Positions 48,442-59,888 of a DNA stretch of 64,000 nucleotides are shown piece after piece. Each line of letters opens with the position of its first letter. Positions within the stretch are counted from its first letter, which is position 1. Position numbers and translations under genes: made by a program. The notes below the pieces were generated by a model, which worked only from the letters and a program-made list of their open reading frames with translations, had not been told where the DNA came from and did not search any database. Source of the DNA: Methylotenera versatilis 7 (GTDB lineage: Bacteria; Pseudomonadota; Gammaproteobacteria; Burkholderiales; Methylophilaceae); assembly GCF_000799165.1 (NCBI RefSeq), contig NZ_JUGF01000001.1, positions 62,001 through 126,000 of the forward strand, read 5' to 3'.

Positions 48442-51400
48442 GTGTCTGAAAATTTTGATATAGGCCCCTTAACGTGGGTTAAAGACCAGATAGATCAATC
48501 GCTTGCTACTGTTTTAGATAATCTAAAAACAGTACAAGGCAACTTACATGACACAGCTCCCATGCGTTTTTCGCAAACGCATTTATATCAAGCATCAGGC
48601 GCGCTGGATATGGTGGGTCTGGAAGGATGTAAGCGATTTTGTGCTGAATTAGAAAAGCTGGCGAGTCGCTTAGAGAAGAAAACACTGGATGCGACGCCTG
48701 AGCTAATTGATCGTTTTATTAAAGCCGTTGAATCATTGCAATCTTATTTACAAGACTTGTTAAACGGCGCGCCTGATATTCCATTACGTTTATATCCAAT
48801 CATCCATCCAATCGTTTTAGCACTGGGTGAGACGATGGATGAAAGCGAATTATTTTTCCCCGATACCAGTAATAGCGCACCCAAAGACTTACCCGTTAAA
48901 CAGTTAGAAGCTGCTGAATATTCTGCATTTATCGTAGAGCAACGTACGAGTTATCAAAAGTCTCTATTAAGCTGGTTGCAAACCAAGCAAAGCAATGCGC
49001 TGCATAGCATGACTGAAGCGGTGAGCAATGTTAGCCATGCACAGAAGAAAAATAGCGACAAAACCTTATGGTGGGCGGCTAGTGCATTTACCGAATCTTT
49101 AGAGCAGAAGGAAATTGCTGAAAATCTAGGCGCAAAACGCTTATGCCGCAAACTGGATCAGGAATTGCGCCAACTGACTGATGGTGTTAATAAGCCGCAC
49201 AGCAGTTTATTGCGCGATATTTTGTATTACGTGGCAATCAGTAATGTAGATAGGGATAACGTTCAAAAAGTAAAAGAAGTTTTTGAACTGAATCTGCTTG
49301 TCGATAAGAAAAACGCTGTTAGTTTTGATACAAGCTCAATTGATGTAAATGAATTGACTGTTGTACAAGAGTTAATCACGCAGTTAGAAGTATTGCGTGA
49401 ACTGTGGGATGACGTATCCAATACCATCGACTTTAGTAAAGTAGATGCTAGCGCTAGCTTTGCACAAGTACATGTAGATAACGTACTGATTACTAAATTT
49501 TCTGACACATTGGTTGTTAGCCAAACACTTACGCAGCAACTAAGCCAGGTGGTCATTGTTGATTTGTATACATCTTTGCAGCTTGCCAGCAGTACTTTGC
49601 GTGATGACGCAACCAAAGTGAACCATGCTGCATTAATTGAAATTGCTGCTGCGCTTAATTTATTGGAAACTTCGCTTAACCATTATCAACATCTTGACGC
49701 TGACCGTGTACAAAAATTGCTTTCTGAAATGCATCGATTAGAAGCGATTTCATCTGGTGAAAGTTATGATAAGTTAGATGGTGACAGAACGGGCGAGCTT
49801 GATCGCGATACGATAAAAGCACTTGTTATCCAAATTAAAGAATCACTTAAAATTACGGAACAAGCTTTAGATAGCTTCTTCCGTCATCCAGCTGAAAAAT
49901 CACCACTTGCATTAACGGCTAAACCTTTAAAACAAATCGCAGCTGTTTTTGACATGCTCGGGTTAGCAACGCCAACCGCTATCGTGAAAGCAAGTAATCG
50001 TTTAGTACAGCATTTCCAAGCTGAAGATTATGTTTCAAACCAACAGCACTTTGAGCTGGTAGCAGAAAGTTTGAGTATGGTTGGCATTTATGCGGATGAA
50101 ATGCCAAAAATACGTCCCGAATCAGAGCTGGCTTTAGAAGGTGCTGTGACGCGCCTGACTAGCGTGCTTGCAGATGCGGGTGTTCATTTTGCTACAGTTG
50201 GTTTAGATGATGTTTCAATCAATTCTGATACAACAGAATATGCAACTGATTCAAATGCTGAGTCTAGCGAATACTCGAACGAAAAACATGCAGAGCAAGC
50301 GACAACAACGCCTTCCCAGTTAGTTACTAACCCAAGTGATGTCAAAGTAATTGACCAAGCATTCGACGCGGAATTGCTGGACATTTATTTGACTGAAGCA
50401 GAAGAAGTGCTGGCGCATATTGCTCAAAATTGCCAGGCGTTACGCGTCAATGCAACCGATAGTGAAGCGCTGGTTGAAGTCAGACGTAGTTATCACACCT
50501 TAAAAGGTAGCGGCCGTACGGTAGGTTTAAATGCCATGGGTGACATTGCTGGCCAAGTAGAGCAGTTTTTAAATGGTGTTTTAGATAAAAAATCGATACT
50601 TGATCAGTCGCAAATTGCGGGCATTGAACAACTAAGCGCTGCTTTTGCAGATTGGGCAGCAGAACTGCGTACAAATGGGCAGGTTGAAATTAATCAAACC
50701 GCATGGACGGCACGCGTTGCTGCACTTTCTCAAGCGACGGCGGTTGAACATTCGGCCGCTCAGGAATCATCCGCTCCAGTCGTTACAGAAGTAGATAAAG
50801 CTGAATCAATAAGTAATGAAAATACTCAATTCAGGCAAGATTCTGAGCCGCCATTAACCCCTAAAAAAGCTAAAAAAACAGAGCCCCAGGTATTGATTGG
50901 TGGTACGCGCAAAATGAGTCGTGCTTTCTACGATATTTTTGTTAAAGAAAGCATGCAAAACATCACCATTCTTGAGCAGGATGTTGCTAAGTTAATTGCA
51001 GATGCTAGCTTAACACCTGCTCAAGTGGCAAAAGTAGCGATACACACGCTAGCCAGTAATGCACTCGTTGCAGAGTTTAAGCCTATGGGTGAACTGGGTC
51101 GCGCACTTGAGGTCTGGTTAAATGATGTGGAAACCTGGACGCCGCAGCATACCGAGTTGTACAGCAATACCGTTAAATCACTTTCTACTATGTGGGTGAA
51201 AATTTCAGAGTTGCGTAATCCGCGCTCTGCAAGAGCATTGATTGAAGTGCTGAATCAGGCTGCTGATCAAGCTCGACAAAACAAAGCTTTAACTATGGTA
51301 CCTAGCGAGGTGCCAGAAGCGGTAGAAGAAATTACCTTCACCTTACCAACTACTTTACCGACTGAAACCCCAACTGTTGAATTGTTAAGTGAGCTTGGCA

Positions 51401-53775
51401 CACCAAGTGTTGATTTAGAACAAGCCGCGATTGTTAATTTAGCAGAAGCGCCTGCTGCCGCAGCTGTTGAATTTAGTCATGATGACTATGAAGTTAAATT
51501 GGTTACGGAAAGCAAGGCCTACCAAAATGTCTCGGCCAGTGATATTGGTAAGAACGTAGAGTTGGATAGAACGCAGGTTGATCAAGAACTGCTAACCATG
51601 TTTATTGAAGAGGCGCGTGAAATTCTGCCTGAAATTGGCACGGAATTACGCGCTTGGCGAGCACATCCAAAGCAATCAGAACATCCTGATGCACTACAGC
51701 GCGCATTGCATACCTTAAAAGGTAGCGCGCGTATGGCGGGGCAATCTGGGCTTGGCGATGCCGTACATGAGATGGAAGACTTAGTTATCCGATCATTAAA
51801 ACGCAAAACGGTTGATATCGATTTTGACAGTATGTTTGTCGATTTAGACAAAATAGGTAGTTTTTTTGAAGAAACACTAGAAGGTACATCGGCTGAAACC
51901 ATTAGCGCGATTAAGCAACAGGATATTCCGTTAGCGAGCCGTGTAACGGATCGTAAAGCACAATTCTTGCGTATGCGTGCAGATACGCTGGATCGACTGA
52001 TTAACGATGCTGGTGAAATCTCAATCATCCGTTCACGTATGGATAGGGAAATCAGCGGCGTTAAACAATCATCAAATGACCTAACCGAGAGCGTGACACG
52101 TTTACGTAACTATTTACGCGAGTTGGAAATTGAAGCAGAAACACAGTTGCAATCGCGCTTGAATATCCTGCAGGAATCGAATGAAAATTTCGACCCCTTG
52201 GAATTTGACCGATTCACACGCCTGCAAGAACTGACGCGCATGATTGCTGAGAGCGTTAACGACGTGGCGACGATTCAGCACGGCTTGTTGACTAACTTAG
52301 GTCAATCAGAAGCTGCACTACAACAACAAAACCGCATGAACCGCGATTTGCAGCAAACTTTACTGGGTGTGCGTATGTTGCCATTTCAGCAGATTGCCGA
52401 GCGTTTACAGCGAATTGTGCGACAAACGGCGCGTGAACTTAATAAGTCTGTCGATTTAGTGATTGTTGGTGAAACGACAGAAATTGACCGCAGCGTACTG
52501 GATAAACTAGGTGCACCGTTAGAGCATTTGTTGCGTAACGCAGTAGCGCATGGTTTGGAGCTGCCGGCAGAGCGTAAAAATCAAGGTAAAGCAGAAACAG
52601 GTACGATTGAGCTAAAGATACGCCAAGAAAATGACGAGATTCATATTACCGTTACGGATGATGGTGCTGGTGTCAACTTGCAGCGCGTTAAAGAAAAAGC
52701 CATTAAAAATAATTTGATTGATGAATCTTCAGATATCACTGAGCAATCGTTGATGTCCATTATTTTTGAAACAGGTTTCTCAACAGCGGACAAAGTGTCG
52801 CAAATTGCTGGTCGTGGTGTCGGTTTGGATGTGGTGCGTAACGATATTAGTGGTCTGGGCGGGCGTGTCGATTTAAATAGCGAGTTCGGTAAAGGCACGG
52901 TGTTTAATGTGCATTTGCCAGTGACATTGACAGTCGCGCAGGTTTTAGCCGTGCGTTCCGGCGCTTCGATTTATGCCTTGCCAGTGGGGATGATTGAGCA
53001 GGCACAGAAAATTAAACGCCAGGATTTAATCAATGCTTATAGTGCAGGCGAAATTAACTGGGCAGGGAAGCAATACCCGATTCACGATTTATCTAAATTA
53101 TTAGACCATGAGGATCATCAGCCAGAAGATCATGCTTATGCTTCTGTGTTACTACTGCGCAGCGGTACGTACAATATAGCGCTGCATATCGATGAAGTAA
53201 TTGGCAACCAGGAGGCGGTGATGAAGCCAATTGGTGCGCAGTTGGCACGCGTACCAGGCATTGTAGGCGCTACGGTTGCAGGTGACGGTAAGATCATGTT
53301 GATTATTAACCCTGTACAACTGGCTAATCGTGAAATTTTGGCGGTTGGCAGTGTAGTGGTTAAAGCAGATAAAAAAGCCGTTAAAGCAACGACTAAACCG
53401 CGTGCTTTAGTCGTTGATGATTCGCTGACCATGCGCAAGGTGTTAGGTCGGTTACTAGAGCGTGAAGGTTATGAGGTGCTAGTGGCAAAAGATGGTATGG
53501 ATGCGATGCAGGTATTGCAGCAATTGACACCGGATATCATTTTGACAGACATCGAAATGCCACGGATGGATGGTTTTGGTTTGGCGCGGAATATCCGCGA
53601 TGATGTGCGCACCGCTAATACACCGTTGATTATGATTAGCTCACGTACTGCCGATAAGCATCAAAATCTGGCGAAAGAAATTGGGGTAGATGCTTTCTTT
53701 GGTAAACCAGTGCAAGATGAGGAATTAATGAGTAAAGTCAATGAGTTGCTTGCTGGGCAATCGACTAAACATTAA
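48442..53775 (+). CDS. chpA: ChpA/PilL hybrid chemotaxis kinase
   Basis: A 1777-residue CheA-like kinase with multiple phosphotransfer domains. The N-terminal region has HLYQASGALDMVGLEG (about 46-61), a degenerate, FimL-like HPt lacking the histidine. True HPt domains are centred on His-685 (SYHTLKGSGRT) and His-1090 (LHTLKGSARMA). A further one retains His-868 but has HTLASNA instead of HTLKGS. Dimerisation, ATPase (LLRNAVAHGLE near 1366, GRGVGLDVV near 1456) and CheW-like regions follow, then a receiver with Asp-1703 in ILTDIEMPRMDG. Start is GTG with TGGAG upstream. It is shorter than Pseudomonas ChpA. It closes the pil operon before a strong terminator. Confidence 0.93.
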   Translation: MSENFDIGPLTWVKDQIDQSLATVLDNLKTVQGNLHDTAPMRFSQTHLYQASGALDMVGLEGCKRFCAELEKLASRLEKKTLDATPELIDRFIKAVESLQSYLQDLLNGAPDIPLRLYPIIHPIVLALGETMDESELFFPDTSNSAPKDLPVKQLEAAEYSAFIVEQRTSYQKSLLSWLQTKQSNALHSMTEAVSNVSHAQKKNSDKTLWWAASAFTESLEQKEIAENLGAKRLCRKLDQELRQLTDGVNKPHSSLLRDILYYVAISNVDRDNVQKVKEVFELNLLVDKKNAVSFDTSSIDVNELTVVQELITQLEVLRELWDDVSNTIDFSKVDASASFAQVHVDNVLITKFSDTLVVSQTLTQQLSQVVIVDLYTSLQLASSTLRDDATKVNHAALIEIAAALNLLETSLNHYQHLDADRVQKLLSEMHRLEAISSGESYDKLDGDRTGELDRDTIKALVIQIKESLKITEQALDSFFRHPAEKSPLALTAKPLKQIAAVFDMLGLATPTAIVKASNRLVQHFQAEDYVSNQQHFELVAESLSMVGIYADEMPKIRPESELALEGAVTRLTSVLADAGVHFATVGLDDVSINSDTTEYATDSNAESSEYSNEKHAEQATTTPSQLVTNPSDVKVIDQAFDAELLDIYLTEAEEVLAHIAQNCQALRVNATDSEALVEVRRSYHTLKGSGRTVGLNAMGDIAGQVEQFLNGVLDKKSILDQSQIAGIEQLSAAFADWAAELRTNGQVEINQTAWTARVAALSQATAVEHSAAQESSAPVVTEVDKAESISNENTQFRQDSEPPLTPKKAKKTEPQVLIGGTRKMSRAFYDIFVKESMQNITILEQDVAKLIADASLTPAQVAKVAIHTLASNALVAEFKPMGELGRALEVWLNDVETWTPQHTELYSNTVKSLSTMWVKISELRNPRSARALIEVLNQAADQARQNKALTMVPSEVPEAVEEITFTLPTTLPTETPTVELLSELGTPSVDLEQAAIVNLAEAPAAAAVEFSHDDYEVKLVTESKAYQNVSASDIGKNVELDRTQVDQELLTMFIEEAREILPEIGTELRAWRAHPKQSEHPDALQRALHTLKGSARMAGQSGLGDAVHEMEDLVIRSLKRKTVDIDFDSMFVDLDKIGSFFEETLEGTSAETISAIKQQDIPLASRVTDRKAQFLRMRADTLDRLINDAGEISIIRSRMDREISGVKQSSNDLTESVTRLRNYLRELEIEAETQLQSRLNILQESNENFDPLEFDRFTRLQELTRMIAESVNDVATIQHGLLTNLGQSEAALQQQNRMNRDLQQTLLGVRMLPFQQIAERLQRIVRQTARELNKSVDLVIVGETTEIDRSVLDKLGAPLEHLLRNAVAHGLELPAERKNQGKAETGTIELKIRQENDEIHITVTDDGAGVNLQRVKEKAIKNNLIDESSDITEQSLMSIIFETGFSTADKVSQIAGRGVGLDVVRNDISGLGGRVDLNSEFGKGTVFNVHLPVTLTVAQVLAVRSGASIYALPVGMIEQAQKIKRQDLINAYSAGEINWAGKQYPIHDLSKLLDHEDHQPEDHAYASVLLLRSGTYNIALHIDEVIGNQEAVMKPIGAQLARVPGIVGATVAGDGKIMLIINPVQLANREILAVGSVVVKADKKAVKATTKPRALVVDDSLTMRKVLGRLLEREGYEVLVAKDGMDAMQVLQQLTPDIILTDIEMPRMDGFGLARNIRDDVRTANTPLIMISSRTADKHQNLAKEIGVDAFFGKPVQDEELMSKVNELLAGQSTKH

Positions 53776-53789
53776 TGTAGCGCTGCAAT

Positions 53790-53840
53790 AAAGCAAAAAT
53801 CCGCTAGACCTAATCTGAAGGTCTAGCGGATTTTTGCTTT
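53790..53840 (+). terminator. Strong terminator after chpA
   Basis: Two 21-base arms pair perfectly around a 9-base loop; the core is CCGCTAGACC/GGTCTAGCGG, with A-rich and T-rich flanks. It starts 15 bases after the chpA stop and isolates the pil-chp operon from dnaE. Confidence 0.95.
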
Positions 53841-53905
53841 AAAGTCGCTCAATTTAACATTATTAATTTTGCGTCAATTTGTGTATGAGCGGGTAAAATA
53901 GCACT

Positions 53906-56900
53906 ATGCAAAATGAAGTAAATATTCCATCTGATCATACACAAATGCCCAGTCCGCAGTTTGTACATTTGCGCTGCCATAGCGAGTATTCAATTGTCGA
54001 TGGCACGGTGCGCATTGATGATTATATTCAGGCAGCCAGCGCAGATGCCATGCCAGCAGTCGCGTTAACAGATTTAAGTAATTTATTTGGTGCAGTCAAG
54101 TTTTATAAAGCAGCACGTGGTCGCGGTGTTAAACCGATTTTAGGTTGCGATATTTGGCTGGAAAACGCTAAAAATCGTGACCAAGCGCATCGTTTATTAT
54201 TGCTCGTACAAAACACTGCAGGGTATCGTCAATTATGCGCATTGTTAAGTCGCGCTTATCTTGAAAATCAATATCGTGGTCGTGCGGAGATTAAGCAGGA
54301 GTGGCTACAGAATACTGAAGGGTTACTGCTGTTTTCTGGCAGCGCGCTAAGTGATATTGGCACAGCATTAATTGCCGGTAACACAGTACAAGCAACGCAG
54401 TTGGTTAACACTTGGTCTGCCCTGTTTCCCAATCGCTTTTATTTGGAATTGCAACGCGTATCTGACCCTAAAGACAGCCCAGCGCAAGAAGCGCTAATTC
54501 AACAAATACTCGATTTAGCCAGCGCTGCTGATTTGCCAGTAGTGGCGACGCATCCGATACAGTTTACAACGGCAGATGATTTCGAAGCGCACGAAGCTCG
54601 CACCTGTATTGCAGAAGGCTATATGCTGGCAGATAAGCGTCGGCCTAAAAACTTTACACAGCAACAGTACTTTAAATCACAAGCGGAAATGTGTGCGCTG
54701 TTTGCGGATATTCCTGAAGCGTTAATGAATACGGTTGAAATTGCTAAACGCTGTAATTTGGTGATCGAGTTGGGTAAAAATTATTTGCCAAACTTTCCAA
54801 CACCTGACCAATCCAGTTTGGATACGTATTTAGTTGCGCAATCGCATATTGGATTATCAGGGCGCTTAAAAAGTCTGTATCCCGACGATGCAAAGCGCGA
54901 AGCCAAACGACCAGAATATGAAGCCAGGTTAGAGTTTGAATGCAAGATTATTAACCAGATGGGCTTTGCCGGTTATTTCTTGATCGTGGCTGATTTTATT
55001 AACTGGGCTAAAAATAATGGTGTGCCAGTAGGTCCTGGGCGCGGCTCAGGCGCAGGTTCTTTGGTTGCCTATAGTTTAAATATTACCGATTTGGATCCGC
55101 TGCAATATAACTTACTGTTTGAGCGCTTTTTAAATCCAGATCGCGTTTCAATGCCTGACTTTGATATCGACTTCTGCATGGACGGACGCGATCGCGTGAT
55201 TGATTACGTGAAGCAAAAATATGGCTTGGATGCCGTGTCGCAAATTGCCACCTTCGGTACTATGGCGGCAAAAGCGGTGATTCGCGATGTCGGTCGTGTG
55301 CTGGATTTACCGTTTAATTTTGTGGATGGAATTGCCAAATTAATTCCGCTTGAATTGGGAATTACGCTAAGCAGTGCACTAGAAAAAGAACCGCAATTAC
55401 AAGAGCGCCGCGAAAAAGAAGAAGAAGTCGCACATTTGCTGGAGCTGGCATTAAGACTGGAAGGCTTGGTGCGCAACGTGGGCATGCATGCAGGCGGCGT
55501 GTTGATTAGCCCGGGAAAAATATCCGATTTTTCACCTATTTACTGTCAGCCGGATGGCGCCAGTTTGGTGAGCCAATACGACAAAGATGATGTTGAAGCA
55601 GTTGGTCTGGTCAAGTTCGACTTTTTGGGCTTAAGAACGCTGACTATTCTGGAATTGGCCTTAGCCAATGCCAATAAGCAGCGCGCCACTTTAGGTGAGC
55701 CGCCACTTAGTTTTGAAACATTACCGCTTAACGATAAAGCCAGTTATCAATTACTCAAAACGGCCAATACTACCGCGGTTTTTCAGCTGGAGTCGCGCGG
55801 CATGAAAGACATGCTCAAGCAGGCGATGCCAGATTGCTTTGAAGATATTATTGCCTTGGTAGCATTGTATCGCCCCGGCCCAATGGATTTGATTCCCGAT
55901 TTTTGTCGCCGTAAACATGGTAAGCAGCGTGTGGAATACCCACACCCAGCCACGGAGTCGATTCTAAAAGAAACTTACGGCATCGCGGTTTACCAAGAGC
56001 AGGTGATGCAAATTGCGCAAGTGGTAGCCGGCTATAGCTTGGGTGGCGCGGATTTGCTGCGGCGCGCCATGGGTAAAAAGAAGAAAGAAGAAATGGATGC
56101 GCAGCGCGCTATTTTTGTGGAAGGCTCACTTAAAAATGGCCTTAACGAAAAACAGGCGACTGAATTATTTGATTTGCTGGAAAAATTTGCGGGTTATGGT
56201 TTCAATAAGTCGCATGCCGCAGCTTATGCGTTGGTTGCTTACCACACCGCGTATTTAAAAGCGCATTATCCTGCTGCATTTTTAGCAGCAACAATGTCGG
56301 CAGACATGAACAATACGGACAACATTCACAGCTTTTTTGATGATTGCGCACCAAATAAAGTAGAGGTGTTACCGCCAGATATTAACCAAAGCGGTTATCG
56401 ATTCTTGCCGTTGAATAATAGTCAGATGCTATATGGTTTGGGTGCGATAAAGGGAACGGGTTTAGCGGCAATCGAGCTTATTGTGGCGTCTCGCGAGTCA
56501 AGTGGACCATTTAAGAGTTTGTTTGATTTTTGTAATCGGCTGGATTTACGCAAGGTGAATCGACGTGTGATTGAATCGCTGATCCGCGTTGGAGCGTTTG
56601 ATAAGCTGGAGCCAAACCGCGCAGCGTTATTGGCAGCAGTCAGCATGGCAATTGCTGCGGCTGAGCAAAATAATAGTAATGCAGGGCAAGATAATCTATT
56701 TGGCGATGTATCTGAGACCAAGCACGATCTGCCAAACGTAGCAGAATGGACGCCGCAACAAGCGTTAATTGAAGAAAAGGCCGCGTTGGGTTTTTATTTA
56801 AGTGGTCATCCATTTTTAAACGCTAAGCATGATGTGAGTCAGTTTGTACGTGGTTCGCTAGCAGACTTAACACCTCAAGAACAACCAAAATTAATGGCCG

Positions 56901-57397
56901 GTATTGTAGTAGGCGTGCGTGTGCGCATGACGCAGCGCGGTAAAATGGCGATAGTGACCATTGATGACGCGGTATCGCGCGTCGATGTGGTGGTGGGTAG
57001 CGAAATGCTCAATCAGTCTGCGCAGTTAATTAAAGAAGATGCCTTGCTGATTATTGAAGGACGCGTGAGCTATGATGATTTTTCTGGCGGAATCCGTGTA
57101 AACGCACGTAAGTTGTACGACTTAGCATCTGCACGTAGTCAATATGCCAGCATGCTGAAGATTTCATGTAATGGACAATCCGATGCCGCAAAACTGACTG
57201 CTATATTAAACCCCTATCGCAGAAAAGCAGCAGAAACCGACAAAAAGCTGTGCCCCATTAAAATTGAATATCACAATGCGCAAGGCCAAGCGAGTATGAT
57301 GCTGGGCGATGCGTGGCGCGTAGAGTTGCATGATGAGTTATTGCAGAATCTGACCGCATGGTTATCGAAAGAAAATGTTAAAATCCTATATAATTAG
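53906..57397 (+). CDS. dnaE: DNA polymerase III alpha subunit DnaE
   Basis: A 1163-residue replicative polymerase of DnaE1 type. The PHP domain opens with HLRCHSEYSIVDG (about 22-34) and GRGSGAGSLVAYSLNITDLDP follows. The catalytic acids are in MPDFDIDFCMDGRD (about 417-430), and FQLESRGMKDML and FNKSHAAAYALVAYHTAYLK are also family hallmarks. An OB domain near 1000-1080 and a C-terminal tau-binding region complete it. It lies just before accA, as in E. coli. Confidence 0.97.
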   Translation: MQNEVNIPSDHTQMPSPQFVHLRCHSEYSIVDGTVRIDDYIQAASADAMPAVALTDLSNLFGAVKFYKAARGRGVKPILGCDIWLENAKNRDQAHRLLLLVQNTAGYRQLCALLSRAYLENQYRGRAEIKQEWLQNTEGLLLFSGSALSDIGTALIAGNTVQATQLVNTWSALFPNRFYLELQRVSDPKDSPAQEALIQQILDLASAADLPVVATHPIQFTTADDFEAHEARTCIAEGYMLADKRRPKNFTQQQYFKSQAEMCALFADIPEALMNTVEIAKRCNLVIELGKNYLPNFPTPDQSSLDTYLVAQSHIGLSGRLKSLYPDDAKREAKRPEYEARLEFECKIINQMGFAGYFLIVADFINWAKNNGVPVGPGRGSGAGSLVAYSLNITDLDPLQYNLLFERFLNPDRVSMPDFDIDFCMDGRDRVIDYVKQKYGLDAVSQIATFGTMAAKAVIRDVGRVLDLPFNFVDGIAKLIPLELGITLSSALEKEPQLQERREKEEEVAHLLELALRLEGLVRNVGMHAGGVLISPGKISDFSPIYCQPDGASLVSQYDKDDVEAVGLVKFDFLGLRTLTILELALANANKQRATLGEPPLSFETLPLNDKASYQLLKTANTTAVFQLESRGMKDMLKQAMPDCFEDIIALVALYRPGPMDLIPDFCRRKHGKQRVEYPHPATESILKETYGIAVYQEQVMQIAQVVAGYSLGGADLLRRAMGKKKKEEMDAQRAIFVEGSLKNGLNEKQATELFDLLEKFAGYGFNKSHAAAYALVAYHTAYLKAHYPAAFLAATMSADMNNTDNIHSFFDDCAPNKVEVLPPDINQSGYRFLPLNNSQMLYGLGAIKGTGLAAIELIVASRESSGPFKSLFDFCNRLDLRKVNRRVIESLIRVGAFDKLEPNRAALLAAVSMAIAAAEQNNSNAGQDNLFGDVSETKHDLPNVAEWTPQQALIEEKAALGFYLSGHPFLNAKHDVSQFVRGSLADLTPQEQPKLMAGIVVGVRVRMTQRGKMAIVTIDDAVSRVDVVVGSEMLNQSAQLIKEDALLIIEGRVSYDDFSGGIRVNARKLYDLASARSQYASMLKISCNGQSDAAKLTAILNPYRRKAAETDKKLCPIKIEYHNAQGQASMMLGDAWRVELHDELLQNLTAWLSKENVKILYN

Positions 57398-57441
57398 GTC
57401 GGTTAAAACATTCACTTTAAATAGTTGAGCAATATAAAAAT

Positions 57442-58437
57442 ATGAGCCTTAGACGCGCTACAGATACAAAAATAAGTTACTTGGATTTTGAGCAATCCAT
57501 TGCTGAACTTCAACAACGCATTGAAGCATTGCAGATATCGCATGATGAGCATGATGGATTGGATATTTCTAAAGAGTTAGACCAGCTAGAGAAAAAACAA
57601 AAAAAACTGCTGCAAGAAACCTATCAGAATTTAAGTGCGTGGCAGATTTCGCAAGTTGCGCGCCATTCACAACGACCTTACACGCTGGACTATATTCGTG
57701 AGTTATTTACTGATTTTGAAGAGCTTCATGGTGATCGCGCTTATGCGGATGATCCGGCAATTGTCGGTGGTTTAGGACGATTTGAAGGTGTTCCAGTCGT
57801 TGTAATTGGACATCAAAAAGGCCGTGATGTAAAAGAGCGGCAATATCGGAATTTTGGTATGCCGCGCCCTGAGGGTTATCGCAAAGCCTTGCGTTTGTAT
57901 CGCATGGCAGAAAAATTTAATCTGCCGATTATTACCTTGATTGATACGCCAGGCGCTTACCCTGGCATCGGTGCGGAAGAGCGCGGACAGAGTGAGGCGA
58001 TTGCTAAAAATCTATATGTAATGGCCGAGCTTAAAACACCGATTATTGGCGTGATTATTGGTGAAGGCGGTTCTGGTGGTGCATTGGCGCTAGGTGTGGT
58101 CGATCACCTTTTGATGTTGCAATATGCAACTTATTCCGTTATCTCACCTGAAGGCTGTGCATCGATTTTATGGAAAAGCGCTAGCAAAGCGCCAGAGGCA
58201 GCAGAAACACTGGCAATTACTGCAGACCGTCTAAAGGCACTCGGTTTGGTTGATACGATCGTGAGTGAGCCATTAGGTGGTGCGCATCGTGACATTTCAT
58301 TAATGATGCAGACGCTACGTAAACTGCTTAAAGATCAATTGGTTGCGTTGCAGAAAAAAGATACCGAGCAGCTATTAACGGCACGTTATGCCCGCTTGAT
58401 GAGTTATGGAAAATTCAAAGAAACAACGCCAAAATAA
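57442..58437 (+). CDS. accA: AccA, acetyl-CoA carboxyltransferase alpha subunit
   Basis: A 331-residue subunit of the carboxyltransferase that makes malonyl-CoA, the first step of fatty acid synthesis, with AccD (not here). The N-terminal coiled coil ([19 protein letters not shown]), the [20 protein letters not shown] stretch, and the oxyanion-type [20 protein letters not shown] are diagnostic. It starts 44 bases after dnaE, and its end overlaps tilS by 32 bases. Confidence 0.97.
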   Translation: MSLRRATDTKISYLDFEQSIAELQQRIEALQISHDEHDGLDISKELDQLEKKQKKLLQETYQNLSAWQISQVARHSQRPYTLDYIRELFTDFEELHGDRAYADDPAIVGGLGRFEGVPVVVIGHQKGRDVKERQYRNFGMPRPEGYRKALRLYRMAEKFNLPIITLIDTPGAYPGIGAEERGQSEAIAKNLYVMAELKTPIIGVIIGEGGSGGALALGVVDHLLMLQYATYSVISPEGCASILWKSASKAPEAAETLAITADRLKALGLVDTIVSEPLGGAHRDISLMMQTLRKLLKDQLVALQKKDTEQLLTARYARLMSYGKFKETTPK

Positions 58438-59836
58438 AAAAATAAATGAGCGCGATAGTTCGCTATCGCAGCAAGTCAGTTCTTTTTTAAGCGATGTTTT
58501 CTCTGTACAAAATTCTGAACAGACTTCTTCTGTTCAACCCGTATTAACAATTGCATTTAGTGGTGGGCTGGATTCATGTGTGTTATTGCATGTTTTAGCC
58601 GGCCTTAGACAAAGTGTGGGGTTTCTATTAACTGCCCATCATGTGCATCATGGCCTCAGTATTCACGCAGACGCATGGGCAGATTTTTGCCAAACAAGAT
58701 GTAAGCAGCTCAATATTCCACTCATTATTTCAACAGTCAATGTCGACTCTAATAGCTGTCTGGGTGTTGAGGCGGCAGCCAGAAAAGCCCGTTATGCGGC
58801 ACTGATGAACCAAAATACAGGCTTTGTCTGTACAGCACACCATCAAGATGACCAAGCTGAAACCCTACTTTTACAGCTTGCGCGTGGGGCAGGTGTGAAA
58901 GGCTTGGCGGCCATGGCGCCAATGGATGCAAAAAGAAAATTATTGCGTCCATTATTGAATACATCCAGAACCACCTTAGAGCGTTATGCCAAACAATATC
59001 AATTGGCTTGGGTGGACGATGAGAGTAACTTGAATCAGCAGTTTGATCGTAACTTTATGCGACATTCGATTTTGCCGATTTTCATGCGGCAGTATCCCAG
59101 CATCAAACAAAACTTAGCACGCACCGCTGCACATCTAGCTGAAGCGAATCATTTACTGGATGAATTGGCAGAGCAAGATGCAAAAGCTTGTTTTAACGAT
59201 GATTTGACTATTAACACGCTATTATTGCCTCCATTAATCGGGTTGAGTCAGTCTAGAGTCAATAATGTATTGCGTTGGTGGCTGGCACAGAATGATGTGC
59301 GCATGCCGAGCACCAGTCAATTGCAGCAGATCACGCAGCAATTATTCAATGCTAAATCTGATGCGGCAATTAAAATAAAGGTGACTCAAGAAAATTTTAG
59401 CGACGATGATGAAAGCTCGCCTGAGTTAATGCTCAGGCGCTATCGACATTGTGCGTATTTGGTCGCAGAATCAACTGCCAATGCGCCTATAGATGCTGTA
59501 TGGAAAAATGAACAAGTCGTACATTTACCTAACCAAAGCTATTTAAGTTTTAGCCAAAAGTTGGGTGAAGGTATTGCGATTAAGCATTTAAATAACAAGC
59601 AGTTACTCATTAAAAATCGAGTCGGTGGTGAGCGGTTTAAGCCGGATTTAAACCGACCTAGCCGCAGCTTAAAAGTAGCCCTGCAAACCTCAAGCGTACC
59701 GCCATGGCAACGCGCACAATTGCCACTTATTTATCTGGAAGATACCTTGGCTATTATTCCGGATATTGGCGTTGATGCCCATTTAAAAGCAGCCGCAGAT
59801 GAAATGGGCTTGCTGGTGAGTTGGCATGCAGAATAA
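58406..59836 (+). CDS. tilS: TilS, tRNA(Ile)-lysidine synthetase
   Basis: A 476-residue enzyme that converts the wobble cytidine of tRNA-Ile(CAU) to lysidine. The PP-loop [15 protein letters not shown] (around residue 50), the [18 protein letters not shown] stretch and [20 protein letters not shown] are diagnostic. The middle linker ([16 protein letters not shown]) and C-terminal [17 protein letters not shown] match the family. The ATG at 58406 lies inside accA; no convincing later start is visible, so the first 40 or so residues may be unusually long. Cotranscription with accA is expected. Confidence 0.95.
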   Translation: MENSKKQRQNKKINERDSSLSQQVSSFLSDVFSVQNSEQTSSVQPVLTIAFSGGLDSCVLLHVLAGLRQSVGFLLTAHHVHHGLSIHADAWADFCQTRCKQLNIPLIISTVNVDSNSCLGVEAAARKARYAALMNQNTGFVCTAHHQDDQAETLLLQLARGAGVKGLAAMAPMDAKRKLLRPLLNTSRTTLERYAKQYQLAWVDDESNLNQQFDRNFMRHSILPIFMRQYPSIKQNLARTAAHLAEANHLLDELAEQDAKACFNDDLTINTLLLPPLIGLSQSRVNNVLRWWLAQNDVRMPSTSQLQQITQQLFNAKSDAAIKIKVTQENFSDDDESSPELMLRRYRHCAYLVAESTANAPIDAVWKNEQVVHLPNQSYLSFSQKLGEGIAIKHLNNKQLLIKNRVGGERFKPDLNRPSRSLKVALQTSSVPPWQRAQLPLIYLEDTLAIIPDIGVDAHLKAAADEMGLLVSWHAE

Positions 59837-59888
59837 TAAGAGAATGCCGATAGTTTGATTTAATTAACTGAGACTACTTAACTATTTG

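Noticed and set aside
58406-58437. The accA-tilS 32-base overlap as an unusual coding arrangement
   Set aside because: Such short overlaps are common in compact operons, and accA-tilS adjacency is known in proteobacteria.
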